A stretch of 64,000 nucleotides of DNA, from contig NZ_CP065800.1 in the NCBI RefSeq assembly GCF_023206215.1, positions 2,046,001 through 2,110,000 of the forward strand, written 5' to 3'. Made by a program: the position numbers and the translations under genes. Below are positions 25,383 to 34,380 of this stretch, in pieces. Origin of the DNA: Butyrivibrio fibrisolvens (GTDB lineage: Bacteria > Bacillota > Clostridia > Lachnospirales > Lachnospiraceae). Within the stretch, counting starts at the first letter, position 1, and each line of letters opens with the position of its first letter. Under the pieces are notes generated by a model, which saw nothing but the letters and a program-made list of their open reading frames with translations, did no database searches and had not been told where the DNA came from.

Positions 25383-26717
25383 TTGGGGACTGATAACAGA
25401 GATAATATTCATATCAATTCTAAGAATAAAAATAATTATGCCAATGAGTCTTTGCTCAAGCAAGAGATGGATTCGATCTTAAAATATGAAACAGATGAAG
25501 AAGAAGTGATCGATGAAGAAGAGCTAAGACTTGAGGAAGAGCATTTTAAAGAATATCAGGCTAGGATTACTAAAAGAATAAACGAGATGAAAGAAGAGCA
25601 TGACAGGCAGATCTTTCATCGCAATATGATAAAAGCCGGCGCGGCTGTTTTGGCAGTTGTCGTTGTAGGTGTTGTAGCTTTCAATATGATAGGAACCCGC
25701 ATTCTGGCTCCAAGATCTGTTGATGAAGCTGCAGCGGCTGAGTATTCTTCTGGGGAGACACAGGATGTAGCTACTAATGCCAGTACTCAGACAGCATCAG
25801 CAGCAGAAGCATCTACAGAACCTCCAGTTATTGAGGAGAAATACGTGGCCGTTGAGACCGCTGATACGCGGGAATTTGGTCCTGAGATTGTAAGTACCTG
25901 CGGCATTTTGATGAATGCCGATTCACTTGAAATTGTATCTGAAAGAAATGCATATGCTAAGATGTATCCTGCATCTATGACCAAAGTCCTCACCCTCCTG
26001 GTTGCTGCAGAGAATCTTACACAGGAGCAGCTTGAAGATACATTTGAAATCACTATAGAAATTACAGATTTTAGTTACTCTCACGGCTGCAGCGCCGCGG
26101 GTTTTGATGTCGGCGAAGTTGTCAAGGTCAAGGACCTTTTATATGCGCTGATCCTTCCTTCAGGAGCTGATGGAGCTCTAGGACTTGCGTACTATATAGC
26201 CGGTTCACAGGAAGCATTTGTTGACATGATGAATGCCAAGCTCGAAGATCTGGGACTAGCTGACACAGCTCACTTTACTAATTGTATAGGTATTTATGAT
26301 GATGATCATTATTGCACCGCTTATGATATGGCTATAATAATGCGTGCGGCTATGGACAATGAACTGTGCAAAGAGATATTGTCGACACATTATTATGTTA
26401 CAGGCGGTACCGAGCAACATCCTGATGGGATTGAGCTTTCCAACTGGTTTTTGCGAAGGATCGAAGATAATGATGAAGGAATAAATGTAGTATGTGGTAA
26501 GACAGGTTTTGTAAATCAGTCCGGAAGCTGCGCAGTAAGCTATGCAGAGAGTGAAAACGGTGAACCATATATTCTTTGTACAGGCAATTCCAGCAGCTCC
26601 TGGCAGTGTATAGGTGATCAGACCATTCTGTATGCAGATGCTATGCAGGATGATAATATGACAGGTTATTCCGTATCAGCAGCGGAGTCGAATTCAGGAG
26701 GAATAGATGAAGAGTGA
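25383..26717 (+). CDS. Membrane-anchored D-alanyl-D-alanine carboxypeptidase (S11 type)
   Basis: Trims the D-Ala from peptidoglycan stem peptides. A TTG start with GGGAG ten bases upstream is chosen; no ATG fits before residue 29. An 83-residue acidic cytoplasmic tail is followed by one membrane helix (84-104), a Ser/Thr/Ala linker and the peptidase domain. Active-site motifs: SMTK (Ser198, Lys201) and KTG (Lys373). The SxN motif appears as SGAD instead of SGND, so the second motif residue is changed. The long cytoplasmic tail is unusual for DacA-type enzymes, which normally have a cleaved signal peptide and C-terminal anchor. The NADAR gene overlaps its end by 11 bases. Confidence 0.85.
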   Translation: MGTDNRDNIHINSKNKNNYANESLLKQEMDSILKYETDEEEVIDEEELRLEEEHFKEYQARITKRINEMKEEHDRQIFHRNMIKAGAAVLAVVVVGVVAFNMIGTRILAPRSVDEAAAAEYSSGETQDVATNASTQTASAAEASTEPPVIEEKYVAVETADTREFGPEIVSTCGILMNADSLEIVSERNAYAKMYPASMTKVLTLLVAAENLTQEQLEDTFEITIEITDFSYSHGCSAAGFDVGEVVKVKDLLYALILPSGADGALGLAYYIAGSQEAFVDMMNAKLEDLGLADTAHFTNCIGIYDDDHYCTAYDMAIIMRAAMDNELCKEILSTHYYVTGGTEQHPDGIELSNWFLRRIEDNDEGINVVCGKTGFVNQSGSCAVSYAESENGEPYILCTGNSSSSWQCIGDQTILYADAMQDDNMTGYSVSAAESNSGGIDEE

Positions 26718-27519
26718 CAACTTGGTCTGTTTTTATCGTGAGAACGATGCATATGGAGAACTAAGTAATTGGATCAATGCTCCTTTTAAATACGCAGGTA
26801 TTCAATATCAGTCATCACTTCAATTTATCATGCTACATAAAGTTATGATGTTCGGACAGCGTCAGATAGGTCAGAAGATCATGCAGGAGACATCTCCGGA
26901 AGAGATCAAGAAACTGGCTACCAAATTCGAAGGCTACAGAGATATGCTTTGGGATGTTACCTGTGAAGGAGTTGCCTACAGAGGAATCAGAGCCAAATTT
27001 CAGCAGAACCCTCAAATGGCGGAGAAGCTTCTTGCTACAGGTAATAAGGTCATAGCTTTTTGTTCACCACTTGATCAAAGCTGGGGAACAGGTATATCGC
27101 TAAGTCAGCCGGATGCTTATGAACCTGCCAAATGGAAAGGCAGGAACAGGCTTGGCAGAGTCCTTATGGATGTAAGATCCTGGCTAAGGCTGAGTGTTCT
27201 GGCTACAGGAGGAATCCTTCCTTACATCGATATCAAAGAAGGTACTACGATTCCGGAATTTAGGATGACTCCGGGTGAACTTCAGATGATACCTGATTTT
27301 ACCAGAGCTATTCAGACTTATATTCTGTCACTGCCTGACCAGCATGCCAAGGATACATGTCTTTGGTCTTTTGAGATGGGAAGACTTGATGCCAATATTG
27401 CATCTCTTCCTAGGGTGGGATTACTTGAAATGAAGCAGGAAGTCTTTGATAATGCAAGACTTAGATCTATAGTAGAGCAAAAAACACGTCCTGCGGGCGA
27501 AGAGATTTTGCCGGAATAA
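26707..27519 (+). CDS. NADAR-domain protein with C-terminal extension
   Basis: Residues 1-160 are a NADAR/YbiA-like domain: FYRENDAYGELSNW near the N-terminus, then SSLQFIMLHKVMMFG, and WGTGISLS and GRNRLGRVLMDVR at the end. Members are N-glycosidases; some remove ADP-ribose from guanine in DarT-type defence systems, others act on riboflavin intermediates. The C-terminal 110 residues are unrecognised, and no DarT toxin lies next to it. AGGAGG lies five bases before the ATG, within the end of the carboxypeptidase gene, so translation is coupled to that gene. Confidence 0.8.
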   Translation: MKSDNLVCFYRENDAYGELSNWINAPFKYAGIQYQSSLQFIMLHKVMMFGQRQIGQKIMQETSPEEIKKLATKFEGYRDMLWDVTCEGVAYRGIRAKFQQNPQMAEKLLATGNKVIAFCSPLDQSWGTGISLSQPDAYEPAKWKGRNRLGRVLMDVRSWLRLSVLATGGILPYIDIKEGTTIPEFRMTPGELQMIPDFTRAIQTYILSLPDQHAKDTCLWSFEMGRLDANIASLPRVGLLEMKQEVFDNARLRSIVEQKTRPAGEEILPE

Positions 27520-27544
27520 AAACTATTACGGGGAGGACTGGCTT

Positions 27545-27751
27545 ATGGTTACAGAAAGAAAACGTGAGATCATCGAAAAATATGAGGTGCTTCTGGATAA
27601 GGCGCTAAAAGAAGATCCTGAGAAAGGACATGACAGCTGCTATCACGATTTCAAAAAAGAATGCAGTGATAACGGTTATGTTGGAGAACTTCAGCAGCAG
27701 ATGTGGCAGTCCATTGTTAAACGTGTAGGTATAAATAACAGAAAAAAATGA
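27545..27751 (+). CDS. Small unknown protein, 68 aa
   Basis: GGGGAGGA lies eight bases before the ATG and the gene begins 25 bases after the NADAR gene, followed by a terminator; so it is probably the last gene of a three-gene operon. Highly charged, helical (TERKREIIEKYEVLLDKALK), with one Cys/His pair (DSCYHDF). Not recognised. Confidence 0.65.
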   Translation: MVTERKREIIEKYEVLLDKALKEDPEKGHDSCYHDFKKECSDNGYVGELQQQMWQSIVKRVGINNRKK

Positions 27752-27767
27752 CTTCCAGTTCTATAAG

Positions 27768-27819
27768 AAAGGGGCCACACAGAGGCTTTTAGAAAACCTC
27801 TTTGCGGCCTTTATTTTTT
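27768..27819 (+). terminator. Terminator of the carboxypeptidase-NADAR operon
   Basis: A long, slightly interrupted stem (AAAGGGGCCACACAGAGG with CCTCTTTGCGGCCTTT) ends in ATTTTTT. Confidence 0.85.
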
Positions 27820-28004
27820 AGAGAAAATAATGGAATAAAATTCTACCTAAATGCATTCTGTCGTGTAAAAAGTGTATTCTGTCGGAAAAATATTGCGAAC
27901 TTGAAAATGGATGATAGTATATAAATATCTCCGGAACACATATTTCTTTTTACATGATGTGGTAGAATAATCATATTACGCTAAGGATAACCGGAGGAGA
28001 CAGC

Positions 28005-29441
28005 ATGAGAATTCAAAAGATCAGACTGATTTCAAAAAAGCTCGGGCAGTATTCATCTGCACTTAGAGAAGAGTCAGAACAAAAGCTCACAATTTCTAAT
28101 TCGGGAAGATTGTGGTTTACAGCCTATTCCGGAAGAGATGATGAGGATCAGGATTATTCTGCTGTAAGAAAACTTGGTGCAAGTATTGGAAAAGAACTTG
28201 CGGTAGAAATTCTGGAATATGTTAATGACGTATTCTACGGAAGAAAAGAAGGTAAATATATCTCAGATGACAGCGGAAGTTTTGAACTTATAATTACAGA
28301 CACCAAGGGCAACAATTATATATACGGCGGCGAGCTTTCCAGAAACGCAGACAGGATAATCTCAAATCTGTCTGTTAAGTTAAGAGAACTTATTCCTATC
28401 GATAATCTCTTCCTTTTTGATGGAGGTGAGCTGCAGCCGGGTGAGAAGACTAGCGTCCGTTATTGTTATTGCAGCGTAGAACCTAAAGGCATGACAACCA
28501 ATTATTTTTATATCAGCGATTTTGGACTTCTTCAGTCCGGATCTTTTGTAGAAATACCTTTTGGTAAAAAGAACACTATCATGAAAGGCACAGTTATAAG
28601 CAGTAATTATTTCGAAGGTGAAGATGTTCCTTTTGCGGTAGAGCTAACCAAGCATATCATTAGAGAAATAAGTCAGGATGAGTTTGAAAATACTGATGAA
28701 CTCAATGATAATCTATCAAGAGAAGATCAGGACGATCTTGATGAGGTTGAAGAACTTATCGAGAATGAGAATTACGATGGAATGTATCAATGGGCATTTG
28801 AGCATCATGAGCGCGACGATGTTCAGCAGATCATGGCCAAGGTAGTTCAGTGTTACGAAGAATGTGTCAGACAGAATATGCCAGTTGCAGCTCTTAATCT
28901 TGGTACGTTATATTATGAAGGACGCTATGTCAGACAGGATTATCAGAAGGCGTTTGAACTTTATAAGATAGCTGCCGATGCCGGTGAGCCAAGGGCGATC
29001 AGCAATCTTGGATATTGCTATTATTATGGAAGACATCAGGAAGTTGATTATGAGAAGGCATATGAATATTTTCTCAAGGGAGCACTTCTTTTTGATGATG
29101 CCAATTGCCTTTTTAAACTTGGAGATATGTATCTTCAGGGATATCATGTTGAGAAGAATGAAAGATATGCATACCTTATGTATGAACGCGCCATGTTTGA
29201 ATGCTATGGCGATGACGGAAGACCTGATCCGATAATACCTGATATCATGCAGAAGATGGGACAATGTTATCTGTATGGAATCGGAATATCGCCGGATGTA
29301 CCAAAAGCACTTACATTGCTTAATAATGCCTTAACAGGCTTTTATTATAGGAAAAAAGATGATCCGAATGCAGTACAGCTTATTGCTGAAACAAAAAAAT
29401 GCATCGAAGATGCTGAAAAAATATTGGATTCGGAGGAGTAA
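28005..29441 (+). CDS. Sel1-repeat protein with unknown N-terminal domain
   Basis: Residues 1-230 form an unrecognised mixed alpha/beta domain with no signal peptide. After an acidic linker (about 230-255) come Sel1-like tetratricopeptide repeats (about 285-450) of form 'AALNLGTLYYEGRYVRQDYQKAFE' split over several units (for example AISNLGYCYYYG, then CLFKLGDMYLQG). Sel1 repeats mediate protein-protein contacts. CGGAGGA precedes the start by about ten bases. The gene is followed at 21 bases by the second zinc-ribbon membrane protein and probably shares a transcript with it. Confidence 0.8.
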   Translation: MRIQKIRLISKKLGQYSSALREESEQKLTISNSGRLWFTAYSGRDDEDQDYSAVRKLGASIGKELAVEILEYVNDVFYGRKEGKYISDDSGSFELIITDTKGNNYIYGGELSRNADRIISNLSVKLRELIPIDNLFLFDGGELQPGEKTSVRYCYCSVEPKGMTTNYFYISDFGLLQSGSFVEIPFGKKNTIMKGTVISSNYFEGEDVPFAVELTKHIIREISQDEFENTDELNDNLSREDQDDLDEVEELIENENYDGMYQWAFEHHERDDVQQIMAKVVQCYEECVRQNMPVAALNLGTLYYEGRYVRQDYQKAFELYKIAADAGEPRAISNLGYCYYYGRHQEVDYEKAYEYFLKGALLFDDANCLFKLGDMYLQGYHVEKNERYAYLMYERAMFECYGDDGRPDPIIPDIMQKMGQCYLYGIGISPDVPKALTLLNNALTGFYYRKKDDPNAVQLIAETKKCIEDAEKILDSEE

Positions 29442-29462
29442 AAAAGCGAGGGAAAGAGAATT

Positions 29463-31277
29463 ATGTATTGTGGAAAATGCGGAAAGATAGTAGCTGATTC
29501 AGCTAAATTCTGCCCATATTGCGGTGAATTATTTAATAAAAACACAGAGCAGAACAAAACTGATAATCCTGGTACAAGTACTGAACAGGTGGCTGCCGGA
29601 TCATATCAGGCTATGAATGCTGGGAATTCGAAAGTCACATATCAGGCGCAAAGCACTTATCAGGCAACAGGTTCCTATAATGCACAAAATTCATATAACA
29701 CACAGAATTCTTATCAGTCACAGAATATGTACCAGAATCAGTACAATCAGGGCTATCAGCAGCCTGGTCCGCAGATGCAGGGTGGCTATGGACAGGAGCC
29801 TCCTAAGAAGAAAAAGAGTCATAAAGGACTTGTGATTGGTCTTGCCACTATACTCGTTTTGACAGGAGTAGGCGGAGCCGGTGGTTATAAATATCTTCAG
29901 AAGACTCACGAAGAAGCTTATCAGAAAGCTATAGAAGAAGCTAAACAGGCTTATGCAGATAAAGATTATGAAAAAGCAGTGAGCAGTTATCAGAGCGCAC
30001 TTGATATTAAGGGTGAAGATGAAACTGCAAAGCTTGGACTTGATGAATCAAATGCAATGCTTAAGATAGATTCTGCTACAAAGAAGCTTGCAGGACTTTC
30101 TTCATATGATGCTACTGTTAATTATGAGATGAGTATCAATGTAGAAGATGCTACAGACGGAAGATCTTATAATCTTACACAGTCTTCTGAGATGACAGCA
30201 TCCAACATAACAGGTGAAGATGGTAATACTATCGCCTATGTAACCGGAGATCTTATAACTTCTGCAGATGATAATGGCAATGAGAGTAATCAGTCTTATG
30301 AGATTTATATTACCAGAAGCGGCAGTGTTGAGACCAGTTACTCATATACAGAATCAACGGGATGGGGCGGTGAGCTCTCCACAGGTGCTACCGGCGGATC
30401 TTCTGTTGTACTTGGCGATATAGCTTCACTTTCTTATTCTTTTGACAAAGATAAAGAAAGCGACGATTACTATGTATTTACTGCTGCTAACGTAAATGCA
30501 GAAAAATGTTCATTTTTAACCAATTTCTGCAGCATAAGCGATAAGGCTACAGACGCAGGATCACAGAAGATGGATGTATCGCTCTATCTGAGCCGTGAGG
30601 ATGGCAAGATATCCAAGATAGAGATATCATATCCTAATCTGTCCATGGCTGATGTTAATACTTACTACTGCAATTATAGTGGAAAGAGCCTTTCTATCTC
30701 ACTTGAAAGGCTTACATACACAGTTAAGATAACAGAATGGGATTCTGATGAGACATTATCATTACCTTCAGATGCAGTAGATGCCCTTTCTATTGGCGGC
30801 GGTCTCCAGACAGCAGTAGCATTTTCTACTGAGCCAACAGAGTATCTTGGAATAAATATGGTTGATACAACTTTCAATGATGCAAGCTTCCAGGTACCTG
30901 CTTCATGGACCAAATATGATTCTACAAGCACAGCTCAGGATTATCTGCTCAATACTGATGGAACAGCTTATGTAAGTCTTGCTTACATTGATAAGTCATA
31001 CTTCAGATCTAACTCTGACTCCAAAAACATGGAGGCTATTCTTGAGAGCATCACAGATGGTGTAGAAGTATCAGAACCTGTAGATGTTACAATTGATGGA
31101 GAGGATGCACTTAGATTTGGAATTACAGCTAGTGGCAGTAGTGCTTCTATCAATGGAGTTATATATGTAGTTCCTTGCGGAGACGGATATATGGTTATCG
31201 AGTACGTTATGTATAGCGGAGTCGAGAATATCTGGCAGAGTCAGTTCAATGCATTCATAGATAGTATTGATGTATAA
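29463..31277 (+). CDS. Zinc-ribbon, single-span membrane protein with Gln/Asn-rich linker
   Basis: N-terminal zinc ribbon (Cys3, Cys6, Cys17, Cys20), a Gln/Asn/Tyr/Ser-rich linker (about 46-105), a basic KKKKSHK stop and one membrane helix (about 121-142). Outside: a short TPR-like helix pair (ADKDYEKAVSSYQSAL), a beta-rich middle region and a C-terminal 140-residue alpha/beta domain starting near FQVPASWTKYD that resembles PsbP/DUF1795-type folds. Same plan as the protein at 17326-19338. CDF transporter gene starts 12 bases downstream. Role unknown; envelope sensing is a guess. Confidence 0.75.
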   Translation: MYCGKCGKIVADSAKFCPYCGELFNKNTEQNKTDNPGTSTEQVAAGSYQAMNAGNSKVTYQAQSTYQATGSYNAQNSYNTQNSYQSQNMYQNQYNQGYQQPGPQMQGGYGQEPPKKKKSHKGLVIGLATILVLTGVGGAGGYKYLQKTHEEAYQKAIEEAKQAYADKDYEKAVSSYQSALDIKGEDETAKLGLDESNAMLKIDSATKKLAGLSSYDATVNYEMSINVEDATDGRSYNLTQSSEMTASNITGEDGNTIAYVTGDLITSADDNGNESNQSYEIYITRSGSVETSYSYTESTGWGGELSTGATGGSSVVLGDIASLSYSFDKDKESDDYYVFTAANVNAEKCSFLTNFCSISDKATDAGSQKMDVSLYLSREDGKISKIEISYPNLSMADVNTYYCNYSGKSLSISLERLTYTVKITEWDSDETLSLPSDAVDALSIGGGLQTAVAFSTEPTEYLGINMVDTTFNDASFQVPASWTKYDSTSTAQDYLLNTDGTAYVSLAYIDKSYFRSNSDSKNMEAILESITDGVEVSEPVDVTIDGEDALRFGITASGSSASINGVIYVVPCGDGYMVIEYVMYSGVENIWQSQFNAFIDSIDV

Positions 31278-31289
31278 GGGATAAAAGAT

Positions 31290-32462
31290 ATGATTCAGTT
31301 TCTGGCTGGAATATGTATCAAAGATCATAAGAATTATAACGATGCGAATGTGCGCCGTCAGTATGGTATACTGTGCGGCGCCTTTGGCGTTGTATTAAAT
31401 ATCATCCTTGTGGTGATCAAATCAGTAGCTGCCCTTATGGCAGGTTCTGTATCAATCCTGGCAGATGCAGCCAATAACTTATCTGATGCTCAGACATCCA
31501 TAGTTACGATCATAGGCTTTAAACTTGCATCGCAAAAACCTGATAAGAAGCATCCTTTTGGTCATGGCAGAATAGAATATGTTGCAGGACTTATTGTCGC
31601 ATTCTTTATATTCGGTATGGCGATAGAGCTTTTAAGGACATCTGTCAAAAAGATACTCGCTCCGGAGAGAACTGAATTTAACCTGGTCATAGCTGGTATA
31701 CTGATTGTATCTATACTGATCAAGTTGTATATGTTTGTATATAATAAGGACCTTGGCAAAAAGATATCATCAGCTGTTCTTGTGAATAACGCAAAAGACA
31801 GCATATCTGATGTTGTATCTACCAGCGTGGTCCTTTTTTCATCATTTATAAGTAATGCTTTTGATATAAGTTTAGATGGCTATGCCGGAACTTTGGTTGC
31901 GTGTTTTATCTTCTATCAGGCGTTTGAAGCTACAAGAGATACGATATCTCCTTTGCTGGGAGAAGCTCCTTCTGAAGAAATGATAAAGAGTATAGAACAG
32001 GATGTTCTTCAATATGACAAGATTCTGGGAGTTCATGATATTGTCGTACATAATTATGGTCCCAGCATGACGATGATGTCTCTTCATGTCGAAATCTCTT
32101 CTGACGGAACTCTTCTTGAAGCTCATGATCTTGTGGATGAGATAGAGCAGTTTCTTAACAACAAGTATTCATGCAGCAGTGTCATACATGTTGATCCGGT
32201 TGATTTCCATAACGAGGAAGTCTGGCTTATGAGAGAGAAGATAGCCGGACGTATCAGAGCCCTTGGACCGGATATACAATTTCATGATTTTAGGATAATC
32301 CACCATGGCGTTCAGAAGATCATAGCATTTGACATAGTTGTGCCTTTTGATTATGACGCTTCAGATGACGAAGTCAGAGAATTTGCAAAGCGCAGCTGTA
32401 TGGAGATGTATCCGGGATATGATACGGAAGTGACAGTTGACAAAGCAGAGATACTTCGCTGA
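31290..32462 (+). CDS. Cation diffusion facilitator family metal transporter
   Basis: Proton-coupled efflux of divalent metal ions such as Zn, Mn or Fe. Six membrane helices in the first 215 residues, with metal-site helices ADAANNLSDAQTS (helix 2) and NNAKDSISDVVSTS (helix 5). The helix-2 site has Asn where zinc exporters have His, which points towards manganese or iron rather than zinc. A cytoplasmic ferredoxin-like domain (about 220-300) and a second similar domain (about 310-390) follow; the extra domain makes the protein longer than the usual 300 residues. Begins 12 bases after the zinc-ribbon gene. Confidence 0.87.
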   Translation: MIQFLAGICIKDHKNYNDANVRRQYGILCGAFGVVLNIILVVIKSVAALMAGSVSILADAANNLSDAQTSIVTIIGFKLASQKPDKKHPFGHGRIEYVAGLIVAFFIFGMAIELLRTSVKKILAPERTEFNLVIAGILIVSILIKLYMFVYNKDLGKKISSAVLVNNAKDSISDVVSTSVVLFSSFISNAFDISLDGYAGTLVACFIFYQAFEATRDTISPLLGEAPSEEMIKSIEQDVLQYDKILGVHDIVVHNYGPSMTMMSLHVEISSDGTLLEAHDLVDEIEQFLNNKYSCSSVIHVDPVDFHNEEVWLMREKIAGRIRALGPDIQFHDFRIIHHGVQKIIAFDIVVPFDYDASDDEVREFAKRSCMEMYPGYDTEVTVDKAEILR

Positions 32463-32632
32463 TCAAAGAGAGGCAAAGAGCAATACTATACAGTAAATAT
32501 TTATTCTTGTAATAAATGCTTGTTCTGTCGTATTATATAAAATGCAAATATATTGAATTTTCATGTCTTGACCGATGAATAAGACAGAGATTTCATTTTA
32601 GTAGTTGTAAATAGATAATGGAGGTTTTATAA

Positions 32633-34183
32633 ATGAGAGGTTCTAAACCAACACTTCTTTTGATTCTTGATGGCTTTGGTCTTAATGACAACCCTGAAGG
32701 TAACGCTATTGCCATGGCCAATACACCCAATCTTGACAGACTTATGAAAGAGTATCCCTATGTAAAAGGAAATGCCAGCGGACTTGCAGTTGGTCTTCCT
32801 GATGGACAGATGGGTAACTCTGAAGTAGGTCACATGAACATGGGCGCAGGCCGTATCGTATATCAGGAGCTTACAAGAATTACAAAGTCTATAGAAGATG
32901 GCGATTTCTTTGAGAATGAAGCACTTCTTGATGCTGTTAATAATTGCAAAGCCAATGACAGTGCACTTCACATGTTCGGTCTTGTATCCGATGGAGGCGT
33001 ACACAGCCACATCACACACATCTACGGACTTCTTGAACTTGCTAAGAGAAATGGTCTTAAGAAAGTATATGTTCACTGCTTCCTTGACGGACGTGATACA
33101 CCTCCGGAAAGCGGAATAGATTTCGTACAGCAGCTTGAAGATAAGATGAAGGAACTTGGAGTAGGTGAGATCGCATCTCTTTCAGGTCGTTACTATGCTA
33201 TGGATAGAGATAACAACTATGATCGTGTTGTTATCGCATATGATGCACTTACAAAGGGCGAGGGCCAGAAGGCTTCAAGTGCTCACGAAGGAATGCAACA
33301 GTCCTATGACAATGGTAAGACTGATGAATTCGTAGTACCTACAGTAATCATGAAGGATGGTCAGCCTGTTGCAACTATCAAGGACAATGATTCTGTTGTA
33401 TTCTTCAACTTCCGTCCTGACAGAGCAAGAGAGATGACACACTGCTTCTGCGATGATACATTTGATAAGTTCGATCGTGGCGCAAGACTTAATACCAAGT
33501 TTGTATGCTTCACAGATTATGATCCGCTTATTGCTAATAAAGAGATTGCATTCAAGAAAGTTCTCCTTACTAATACATTCGGAGAATGGCTTGCAAATAA
33601 GGGACTCAAGCAGGCTCGTATCGCCGAGACTGAGAAGTATGCTCACGTAACATTCTTCTTCAACGGCGGCGTAGAAGAGCCTAACCAGGGCGAGGACAGA
33701 GTACTTGTAAACAGCCCTAAGGATGTACCTACATATGATCTTAAGCCTCAGATGAGCGCACCTGAAGTTTGCGATAAGCTTCTTGATGCTATTAATTCTC
33801 AGAACTATGATGTTATCGTCTGCAACTTCGCTAACCCTGATATGGTAGGTCATACAGGTGTTATTCCTGCAGCAGTTAAGGCTGTAGAGACAGTTGATGA
33901 GTGCGTAGGCAAGATCTATGATGCTATTATCAAGACAGGTGGAACTATGTTCATCTGTGCTGATCATGGTAACGCTGATATGATGATCGATTATGAGACA
34001 GGAGAGCCATGGACAGCTCATACAACTAATCCTGTTCCGTTCATCCTTGTTAACTATGACCCTGCATATACACTTAGAGAGAATGGCTGTCTTGCAGACA
34101 TCATTCCTACTCTTATAGAGTGCATGGGCGAGGAGCAGCCTGCAGAGATGACAGGTAAGAGCCTTCTTGTTAAGAAAGACTGA
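32633..34183 (+). CDS. gpmI: 2,3-bisphosphoglycerate-independent phosphoglycerate mutase
   Basis: Glycolytic conversion of 3- to 2-phosphoglycerate using two manganese ions. Length 516. LLILDGFGLND carries the first metal ligand, Ser63 in GNSEVGH is the phosphorylated nucleophile, and DGRDTPP, RYYAMDRDNN and CADHGNAD complete the active site. TGGAGG precedes the start. It stands alone, with its own terminator; the usual gap/pgk/tpi neighbours are absent. Confidence 0.96.
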   Translation: MRGSKPTLLLILDGFGLNDNPEGNAIAMANTPNLDRLMKEYPYVKGNASGLAVGLPDGQMGNSEVGHMNMGAGRIVYQELTRITKSIEDGDFFENEALLDAVNNCKANDSALHMFGLVSDGGVHSHITHIYGLLELAKRNGLKKVYVHCFLDGRDTPPESGIDFVQQLEDKMKELGVGEIASLSGRYYAMDRDNNYDRVVIAYDALTKGEGQKASSAHEGMQQSYDNGKTDEFVVPTVIMKDGQPVATIKDNDSVVFFNFRPDRAREMTHCFCDDTFDKFDRGARLNTKFVCFTDYDPLIANKEIAFKKVLLTNTFGEWLANKGLKQARIAETEKYAHVTFFFNGGVEEPNQGEDRVLVNSPKDVPTYDLKPQMSAPEVCDKLLDAINSQNYDVIVCNFANPDMVGHTGVIPAAVKAVETVDECVGKIYDAIIKTGGTMFICADHGNADMMIDYETGEPWTAHTTNPVPFILVNYDPAYTLRENGCLADIIPTLIECMGEEQPAEMTGKSLLVKKD

Positions 34184-34203
34184 TAGTATTTAAGCAACTG
34201 ATA

Positions 34204-34242
34204 AGCCACACCGGGATAGCTATATTCCGGTGTGGCTATTTT
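34204..34242 (+). terminator. Terminator of gpmI
   Basis: AGCCACACCGG / CCGGTGTGGCT, perfect 11-bp stem, then ATTTT. The T run is short. Confidence 0.82.
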
Positions 34243-34278
34243 GATGTCATAAGACCTGTTTTAAAATATTCGCTAAAG

Positions 34279-34333
34279 AAGTCAATTTTTAATAAATACT
34301 GAATTGACTTATGTATATATACTGCAACATAAT
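34279..34333 (+). promoter_or_regulatory. Probable pepF promoter with an overlapping inverted repeat
   Basis: TTGACT (34304) and CATAAT (34328) with an 18-base spacer, 48 bases before the start codon. The -35 lies in the right arm of an inverted repeat AAGTCAATT (34279-34287) / AATTGACTT (34302-34310), a possible operator. Confidence 0.5.
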
Positions 34334-34380
34334 AATTATCAGGTTGTTATAGAATTGTAAAAATTTAGAAAGAGGACAGT

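Noticed and set aside
26707..27519. DarT/NADAR defence pair
   Set aside because: The NADAR gene is clear but no DarT-like ADP-ribosyltransferase is adjacent; neighbours are a carboxypeptidase and a small unknown gene.
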